Origin: Candidatus Sulfotelmatobacter sp.
GTDB lineage: Bacteria; Acidobacteriota; Terriglobia; Terriglobales; SbA1
Assembly (NCBI GenBank): GCA_030151135.1
Contig: JASLEQ010000331.1
Coordinates: 1 to 12,129, forward strand
DNA: 12,129 bases
Direction of reading: 5' to 3'
In this document: positions 7,000-12,129 of the stretch, in pieces
Layout: each line of letters begins with the position of its first letter
Position numbering within the stretch: the first letter of the stretch is position 1
Notes under the pieces: model-generated
The model's database searches: none
What the model was told of the DNA's origin: nothing
What the model saw: the letters and a program-made list of their open reading frames with translations, nothing else
Position numbers and translations under genes: made by a program

Positions 7000-8133
7000 T
7001 CACCGACTGGTGATTGTAAATAAACGGGAACGCTTGTGCGGGAGGAAAGGACGATCTGTGATTTGCCCGTCGAACTCCGCAGCCCAGCGGCCCGGAATTT
7101 GAGTGGAGCAGCGGGGACATTTTCCCTCCGCGGTCAGGCGGTAATCGGAGATGAAATATCCGTAACGGTGAATGAGTGTTTCATTACATTGCGGACAGCG
7201 CGTGTCTTCCCATTGCTCGACCATTCCTGGCAGGTTGCCGGCGTAGATGTAACGCAATCCCGCATGGCGCCCGATGTCCACCGCACGCAGTAGATCCTCG
7301 ACCGTGGTGTCGCGCTGATCGTTCATCTTGTAATCGGCGTGGAACGCGGTGACGTGCCAGGGAATGTCTGGCGAGACTCCAGCGATGAAGTCGGTGAGCC
7401 TGCGAAGTTCATCGTCCGAATCGTTGAAATCGGGGATCAGGAGCGTGACGATTTCAAGCCACATGCCCATCGAGTGGATACGGCGGATGCTGTCGAGAAT
7501 GGGGCCGATGCGCCCGCCAAGCTCGTGATAGTGCCGGTCATCGAAGCTTTTCAAGTCGACTTTATAAAGGTTGATCCATGGCCGCAGGAATTCGAGCACA
7601 TGCAGCGTGCCGTTGCCGTTGGAGACGAATCCGGTGACGAGTCCGGCGGCTTTGGCTTCTTTAAAAACTGCGACGGCCCATTCGCTGGTGATCAGGGGCT
7701 CGTTGTAGGTGCTGACGATGACCTTGGCGCCTTGACCGATTGCATCGTGGACCATCATCTCAGGCGTGACTTCCAAAGGCGGCGACACGGCGTTAGGATC
7801 CCGAAGCGCCTGCGACGTCACCCAATTCTGGCAATATCCGCAGTGCAGGTCGCAACCCAGCATGCCGAAGCTGTACGCCAGGGCTCCGGGATAGGCATGA
7901 AAGAAGGGCTTCTTTTCGATGGGATCACACTGCATGCCGGCGGTGTATCCCCAAGGCACGTACAGCTTTCCGCCGCGATTGAAGCGGACCTTGCAGACAC
8001 CCGCCTGGCCTTCGGGAATCGGGCATGCGTGACCGCAGGAATAACAACGGAGCCGATCGTTTCCGAGGTTCTCAACCAGAGAGGAATCAGCTTCGCGGAC
8101 GCGCTGATCCAGAACTTCGCGCAGGGTGGCCAC
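7000..8133 (-). CDS. amrS: AmmeMemoRadiSam system radical SAM enzyme
   Basis: A 377-residue radical SAM protein of the AmrS group, related to pyruvate formate-lyase activating enzyme. The 4Fe-4S cluster motif is CDLHCGYC (Cys94, Cys98, Cys101), next to the GxLGC entry strand. Later strands (STYNEP, GFVSNGNGT, YKVDLKSF, VTLLIPDFNDSD) fit the radical SAM barrel. The N-terminus has four cysteines (30, 33, 37, 47: CYSCGHAC...GVC), and the C-terminal tail has two CxxC pairs (313/316, 339/342) that may form a metal-binding ribbon. Genomes with this protein often encode AMMECR1 and Memo homologues, hence the family name; neither is in this window. Substrate unknown. The start is a GTG at 8133 with AGAGG five bases upstream, a well-placed ribosome-binding site. 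A long open frame on the opposite strand is a composition shadow. Confidence 0.93.
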   Translation of the reverse strand: MATLREVLDQRVREADSSLVENLGNDRLRCYSCGHACPIPEGQAGVCKVRFNRGGKLYVPWGYTAGMQCDPIEKKPFFHAYPGALAYSFGMLGCDLHCGYCQNWVTSQALRDPNAVSPPLEVTPEMMVHDAIGQGAKVIVSTYNEPLITSEWAVAVFKEAKAAGLVTGFVSNGNGTLHVLEFLRPWINLYKVDLKSFDDRHYHELGGRIGPILDSIRRIHSMGMWLEIVTLLIPDFNDSDDELRRLTDFIAGVSPDIPWHVTAFHADYKMNDQRDTTVEDLLRAVDIGRHAGLRYIYAGNLPGMVEQWEDTRCPQCNETLIHRYGYFISDYRLTAEGKCPRCSTQIPGRWAAEFDGQITDRPFLPHKRSRLFTITSR

Positions 8134-8263
8134 GGGTACCTCTTGAATCTATTTTAGCGCCGCGGGCTTGATCGCTTTTGGGTTTCGGCCGTTGGCCCCG
8201 GTACTCAGTATTTGTTGCTCAGAAGGCGGCGAAGGTCGGACGCTTATCCGTTTACTTGCTGTG

Positions 8264-9892
8264 TCAGGATGTGGATTTTGCTTGAGTTGGGGACGGCTTA
8301 CCTTGGGCAGCGTGTTGCTGGATCCAGCGGCTGGCGTCCTGTTCGATAGACGCGATCTGGGAGCGTGTGAGACGGGCGCGGACGAAGGGTACCAGAGTCT
8401 TGCTGGCATCGTCGCCACCCATCCGGGCAACCACCATCCAGAAGTAAGCGCGAGTCGAGTCCTGGGGGACGCCGCGTCCGCTGTAGTAAATCGAGCCCAA
8501 TTTCGATTCCGCAGGAACATTGCCCTGCTCCGCAGCCTTGGTGAACCAGAGAGCCGCTTGCTCTTCGCTCAGCGGAACGCCGTCACCCGTGGCATAGCGA
8601 AGTCCGAGCGCATTTTGGGCCGAAGCATCGCCTTGGTCCGCCAGTTTGCGAAGCTGATCGATGCTGGCTGGTTCGACTGTCGATCTTTCCTCGGGAGCTT
8701 TCGATGACGCCAGGACGGTTTGCAGCCGGGCCTCGGAACCAGAATGAAATTTTCCGTGCACCCACGGCATGAGATCACTTTGGATCCACGGGGCCGATAT
8801 GAAACCGAGCGCGAGTGCGATGGTCGCAGCGGCACAGGTCAGCAATAACAGGTATGAACGCGGCAGGGTCAGGCTGGGCGCGGAATTTTGCGTTTCCGCG
8901 TCATCTTCTTCGCGGGCTGCGGCAAACAACACGCTTCCTTGAGGGGCGGTGAAAGCGGGCGGCGCCGTCACCGGCGGCAAGTCTTGCGCGCGAGTCGAAC
9001 GGTTCACCGCTTCCAGCACGATGTCGGCAATCCGTTGCAGCGCTCGGCCCTCATCGTCGTTGAAAGCATTTGGCTTTCCGGAAAGAACTTCGACGATTCC
9101 AATTGCTTTTGCTCCGGCGTGAACCGGAGCCGCCATGATGGAACGGATGCCCAAAGCACGGCAACTCTCGCGATCGACGCGCGTATCGAGTTCCGAATCG
9201 TCGCAGCGCAAGAGCATGATTCGTTTGACGCACTCACCCGACAGCCCGGAGCCAACCTGTAAACGTGCGCCGACCGGAGGCGCGTCGGAACCGGCGCTCG
9301 CACGGCAAATCATGAAGTTGGGATCTGCATCCAGCAGCGCGATCGCGCTGCCTGAGGCACGGAGCAGCGACTGCGTGCGTTCGGCGAGCAGCGGCAAAGC
9401 GCCTGCCAGATCCGAGTTCAGTGCTTCAATTTGGCGCTGGACCACCCTAAGCGCTTCGAGCGTGTCGGTATAGCTCGGCTGAGCCGGTACATGCGCAGCC
9501 GTCAATTGGCTTTCCACTTCGCCGTTCGCCACTCCTGCCATCACGTTGACGAAAAGCCATTCCCGCAAACGGATCCGCGACTCCGACGGAAGATCTGAGA
9601 AGCGAAGGCCCGTCCGGCCGGATTGATTCTTCCAGACGACCTCTCCGGTGACAAAAATCTGCTGCGGACAATCCGAGAGGTCGAGACATAGGTTCAGCGG
9701 TTCGTCCCCCGACAACGGCGACTGGCATTGCAGCGCCAAGCCGTCTTCGCTGATATCGACAATCTCGTGCAGATCGAGGTTGGTGCCTTTGCGTCCAGAG
9801 GAAAAGCTGGCGTATGCGGGCGTTTGAATCTTATGCCGCACACGACGACGGCGGTTAGAAATGGGTCGAGGCGCCTGGTTGATCGCAGCCAT
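8264..9892 (-). CDS. PilZ-GAF-TM-Sel1 repeat membrane protein
   Basis: A 542-residue multidomain protein. PilZ (~14-113) has the full arginine box (RRRRVR, 14-19) and the DISEDG box (46-51), so cyclic di-GMP binding is expected. Then come a helical linker and a GAF domain (~165-295) with paired Cys230 and Cys244. A Pro/Ala stretch leads to one membrane helix (~346-369), and the C-terminal part has two Sel1-like repeats (~420-455 and 456-493: LGLRYATGDGVP, LGSIYYSGRGVP), usually protein-binding. With no signal peptide, PilZ and GAF should be cytoplasmic and the Sel1 part extracytoplasmic, so it may relay a cytoplasmic signal to an envelope partner. The start is taken as ATG 9892 because the PilZ domain begins soon after; a TTG at 9943 extends the frame by 17 residues, and neither has a strong ribosome-binding site. 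No known gene name fits this architecture. Confidence 0.88.
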   Translation of the reverse strand: MAAINQAPRPISNRRRRVRHKIQTPAYASFSSGRKGTNLDLHEIVDISEDGLALQCQSPLSGDEPLNLCLDLSDCPQQIFVTGEVVWKNQSGRTGLRFSDLPSESRIRLREWLFVNVMAGVANGEVESQLTAAHVPAQPSYTDTLEALRVVQRQIEALNSDLAGALPLLAERTQSLLRASGSAIALLDADPNFMICRASAGSDAPPVGARLQVGSGLSGECVKRIMLLRCDDSELDTRVDRESCRALGIRSIMAAPVHAGAKAIGIVEVLSGKPNAFNDDEGRALQRIADIVLEAVNRSTRAQDLPPVTAPPAFTAPQGSVLFAAAREEDDAETQNSAPSLTLPRSYLLLLTCAAATIALALGFISAPWIQSDLMPWVHGKFHSGSEARLQTVLASSKAPEERSTVEPASIDQLRKLADQGDASAQNALGLRYATGDGVPLSEEQAALWFTKAAEQGNVPAESKLGSIYYSGRGVPQDSTRAYFWMVVARMGGDDASKTLVPFVRARLTRSQIASIEQDASRWIQQHAAQGKPSPTQAKSTS

Positions 9893-9986
9893 AGGGACAA
9901 AGCCCGAATTCCTGCACGACCATATTAACGCGGGGGGACGCAAGGGGCTAGAGGGGTCGGGATTTGAGGGTCGGACTCCAGGTGGG

Positions 9987-10004
9987 CGCCACGGTATGGT
10001 GGCG
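9987..10004 (-). repeat. Perfect 6-bp inverted repeat between two GAF genes
   Basis: CGCCAC (9987-9992) and GTGGCG (9999-10004) flank a six-base loop in the 170-base gap between the zinc-ribbon-GAF gene and the PilZ-GAF-Sel1 gene, both on the - strand. There is no T-run on the - strand side, so it is not a normal intrinsic terminator. It could be an operator or chance. No convincing promoter was found in this gap. Confidence 0.3.
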
Positions 10005-10062
10005 ATGTCTAGGCCCCAAACGCGGGGTGTCTGGATGAAAGCTCGCGGGCCAAGGTGATTCC

Positions 10063-10920
10063 CTATCCTGCCCGGCGGACTGCTTCGGAGCGGTGAATGC
10101 TTGAGATGCGTGAGATGGCCGCAACCATCATGCCCGAAAGCAATTGCATGGTAGCGACATCGCGTTCGTCAAACGCCCCAGGCGACGACGAGAGCACTTC
10201 AAAGACGCCCAGGGTACGGCGGAAATGCCGAAGCGGCGAAACCAGAATTGAGCGGACGCCGAGACGGCGGCAGCTGGCAAGATCGACGCGAGGATTGCGT
10301 TCGGCATCGTGGCAGAGCATGATCTCTCCGGAGCGAACGGCCTCGGCGGAGATTCCCGCATCCGTCTGAAGCCGGACACCGAGGTCGGGTGCGGTGCGCC
10401 CGGCGCGAGCACGACAGACGATTTCGTCGCCTGCGCGAAGCGCAATCGCGGCTCCAGTTGCTCCCGTCAAATGTTGGGCACGTTCCGTGATGGCACTGAT
10501 CGCCGGTTCCAGATCGAGCTCTCCAGCATGAATCTCAACATCTTCCGACACCGAAACAGCCTTGAATCCCGAGGCTGGGTGCGCAGCGTTGGCGACGCGA
10601 AGTTGGCTCCGCTGGGCCAGCGAAGGCATGCGCGAAGAGTACTCCTCAGAATAGATGGCGTCGGGACTCGGAACCGTATGCAACAGGTCGCGAACCAGGC
10701 TGTCGAGCTCGGAATCGGTAATGAGGTGTGCAGTCTGCTGATTGCGCAGAGAGCCGCCCAAAACGCGAGAAAGTCCGATCAGGGCCTTGCTTCCGCAGGC
10801 AAGGCAATAAGACTGACTGCTGGTGCTGATCAACTCGCACTGAACACAGAATGTGGCGGACTGCAAAGGAACAAAGGGTACGTCCTTAAAAGCCGTGCCA
10901 TAAACAGTATTGCCAAGCAT
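10063..10920 (-). CDS. Zinc-ribbon and GAF domain protein
   Basis: A 285-residue protein from ATG 10920, preceded by GAGGA ten bases upstream. ATG 11031 would add 37 residues but has no ribosome-binding site, and the added part is Phe-rich with a less GC-biased third base. The N-terminus carries two CxxC pairs spaced like a zinc ribbon (Cys25, 28, 39, 42: CVQC...CLAC), followed by GSKALIGLSRVLGG. A polar linker leads to a GAF domain (~139-273) with Cys203 and Cys217 in the same C-x13-C spacing as two other GAF proteins in this window. There is no membrane segment or signal peptide, so it should be cytoplasmic. It lies just downstream of the WecA-type gene on the same strand (18 or 129 bases depending on the start) and may be co-transcribed. 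The ligand and role are unknown; a zinc-dependent partner-binding or regulatory protein is the likeliest reading. Confidence 0.85.
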   Translation of the reverse strand: MLGNTVYGTAFKDVPFVPLQSATFCVQCELISTSSQSYCLACGSKALIGLSRVLGGSLRNQQTAHLITDSELDSLVRDLLHTVPSPDAIYSEEYSSRMPSLAQRSQLRVANAAHPASGFKAVSVSEDVEIHAGELDLEPAISAITERAQHLTGATGAAIALRAGDEIVCRARAGRTAPDLGVRLQTDAGISAEAVRSGEIMLCHDAERNPRVDLASCRRLGVRSILVSPLRHFRRTLGVFEVLSSSPGAFDERDVATMQLLSGMMVAAISRISSIHRSEAVRRAG

Positions 10921-11049
10921 GAATGCGTCATCCTCGATTCCATCATGGGTGCCAACGAAACTAAATAGTGGCGAGGGATCGCAAAAGTAACGCGGGAGGT
11001 TCCGGGTGTGGAAAAGGGGATTAAAACCCATGCATGAAAATGCGTGCAG

Positions 11050-12129
11050 CTATCCTGCCTGGGCGGTGATCAGAGCGGCGTGCGAGTCGGGAATAGCGAT
11101 CAATTCCCCGGAATGCGCGAGTGTCCGGTCAACAGCATCGGCCAGGGCAGTGGGAAAGATGCCGGTTAGTAAATTGACATCCAGTTGCAGGTCGCGCGAG
11201 CAGTAGATGCGATGCAGCGTGAACCTGCCGCGGCTGCGATTTGATGAGCTGATGAGATCAAGCGCGATGTTCCAGGTAGCGCGTGCATCGAGTTTAGGAA
11301 GTCCTGGCTTGGTCCAGCAGAATGATTCCGAATTGTGGCGGGTCATGGAAAGATCGGCGAGCTTGTGCACCATCTCTCCGGGAAAAAGATTTAATTGCAA
11401 TTCGAAACCATCGAAGTCGTTGCTTCCGAAAGCTGCCATCAGGATGCGGCGCACCTGATCGAAGTCGCGGGCTACTTTGAGTTCTTCGATGGCCCGGCGG
11501 ACAGCCAGGTTATTCACAAAGATCTGAGGTTGATCGAGCGTGCGATGCGCCACGCGTGCCAGTTCACCGAATTCGAGATAACCCAGATGCTGGACACCGA
11601 TCCAGATTCCTATGCCCAGCACGGCGAGGACGAGACCTAAGGAACTTCCGGTGGGCCACAGCAGGAACAGGCTCAGCATGGCAAAAATCGCCGATACGCC
11701 GTAAAGCACGATCACTACCTGGCGATGAGTAAGGCCATGCTGCAGGAGCTTGTGGTGAATGTGCTCACGGTCTGCCGTAAAAATGGGCCGTCCGCTGATA
11801 AAGCGGCGAATGATGGATAGAACGGTCTCAAGAATCGGTAAACCGAACGAGACGATTGGAATCGCAACCGCAACGATGGTAGGAGCTTTCTGCGCGCCAA
11901 AAAGAGCGATGGCGCTGAGCAGGAATCCGATGAAAAGACTCCCGGAGTCTCCCAGAAAAATGGTCGCGGGATTGAAGTTAAACCGGAGAAATCCCAGGAT
12001 GCACCCTGCCAGTGCAATTGTCATAACCTCAACGAGCAAAGTGCCGTGCTGCAGGGCCACTACGAAGACGACCAGGGTTGAGAAAAGTGCGGAACCGGCT
12101 GCCAGGCCATCGAGGCCATCGATCAGGTT
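11050..12129 (-). CDS. WecA/TagO-type undecaprenyl-phosphate sugar-1-phosphate transferase, 5' end cut by window
   Basis: The frame is open from the window edge to a TAG at 11050-11052, giving 359 residues of a longer protein; a GTG at 12058-12060 is inside the gene, not its start. It belongs to the MraY/WecA family of membrane enzymes that transfer a sugar-1-phosphate, usually GlcNAc-1-P, from UDP-sugar to undecaprenyl phosphate, starting lipid-linked glycan synthesis. Visible motifs: NLIDGLDGLAAG at the cut end (catalytic Asp region), NPATIFLGDSGS, and EHIHHKL (about 11741-11764 in the DNA), the HIHH loop of WecA-type rather than MraY enzymes. Several membrane helices alternate with these. 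After the last helix comes an extra soluble tail of about 170 residues, longer than in typical WecA, possibly regulatory. The zinc-ribbon-GAF gene follows on the same strand. The exact sugar cannot be told from the sequence. Confidence 0.9.
   Translation of the reverse strand, partial: NLIDGLDGLAAGSALFSTLVVFVVALQHGTLLVEVMTIALAGCILGFLRFNFNPATIFLGDSGSLFIGFLLSAIALFGAQKAPTIVAVAIPIVSFGLPILETVLSIIRRFISGRPIFTADREHIHHKLLQHGLTHRQVVIVLYGVSAIFAMLSLFLLWPTGSSLGLVLAVLGIGIWIGVQHLGYLEFGELARVAHRTLDQPQIFVNNLAVRRAIEELKVARDFDQVRRILMAAFGSNDFDGFELQLNLFPGEMVHKLADLSMTRHNSESFCWTKPGLPKLDARATWNIALDLISSSNRSRGRFTLHRIYCSRDLQLDVNLLTGIFPTALADAVDRTLAHSGELIAIPDSHAALITAQAG

Noticed and set aside
8151..8156. TAAAAT on the - strand upstream of amrS, resembling a -10 box
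   Set aside because: No -35-like hexamer lies at 16-18 bases, and single -10-like hexamers are common by chance. A promoter here is possible but not supportable.
7339..8157. Long + strand open frame (272 codons) opposite amrS
   Set aside because: amrS has a full set of radical SAM motifs and a good ribosome-binding site. The opposite frame has no recognisable domain and follows codon-position bias of the real gene.
8264..8700. Possible TPR solenoid at the C-terminus of the PilZ-GAF protein
   Set aside because: The repeats have the ~36-residue period and LGxxYxxGxGVP signature of Sel1-like repeats, so Sel1 is the better name. Only two clear copies exist, too few to call a long solenoid.
10309..10968. 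+ strand open frame (219 codons) opposite the zinc-ribbon-GAF gene
   Set aside because: Composition shadow: no domain, no start signal, and it spans a gene with clear zinc-ribbon and GAF motifs.

Overview
The window reads as chromosome of an Acidobacteriota bacterium (Terriglobia/Koribacter-like). This is an inference from three things: moderately high GC, the mix of PilZ, GAF and AMIN architectures, and a LytS/LytTR pair beside a cytochrome P460. No RNA gene, insertion sequence, phage gene, CRISPR array or tRNA was seen. Nine protein genes are supported; the first and last run off the window.

Left part (1-3456, + strand): the 3' end of a receiver-like/PilZ protein, a ~300-base gap, then an 897-residue membrane-anchored N-acetylmuramoyl-L-alanine amidase. 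The amidase has an N-terminal GAF domain, a long Ala/Pro/Lys linker, one membrane helix, an AMIN domain and a complete Amidase_3 domain.

Middle (3546-6279): a cytochrome P460-type haem protein on the - strand, divergent from a LytS-type sensor kinase (+) and its LytTR response regulator (+). The divergent spacer holds three imperfect CGTT/CGTC boxes exactly 20 bases apart, which might be LytTR-regulator sites. Next (6320-8133, - strand) come a small lipoprotein of unknown function and, upstream of it, the radical SAM enzyme of the AmmeMemoRadiSam group (amrS).

Right part (8264-12129, all - strand): a PilZ-GAF-TM-Sel1 protein, a zinc-ribbon-GAF protein, and the 3' end of a WecA/TagO-type undecaprenyl-phosphate sugar-1-phosphate transferase with a long soluble tail.

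The most striking feature is that three otherwise unrelated proteins here (amidase, PilZ-Sel1 protein, zinc-ribbon protein) carry the same kind of GAF domain. All three have two cysteines in the same C-x13-C spacing, with an Arg-Val between them and a CR-x-x-G-x-R motif after. Two of them share one layout: cytoplasmic GAF, single membrane helix, extracytoplasmic effector. With the PilZ domains and the lipid-linked glycan enzyme, this suggests a locus coupling an unidentified cytoplasmic signal, and perhaps c-di-GMP, to the cell envelope. That functional link is inference.
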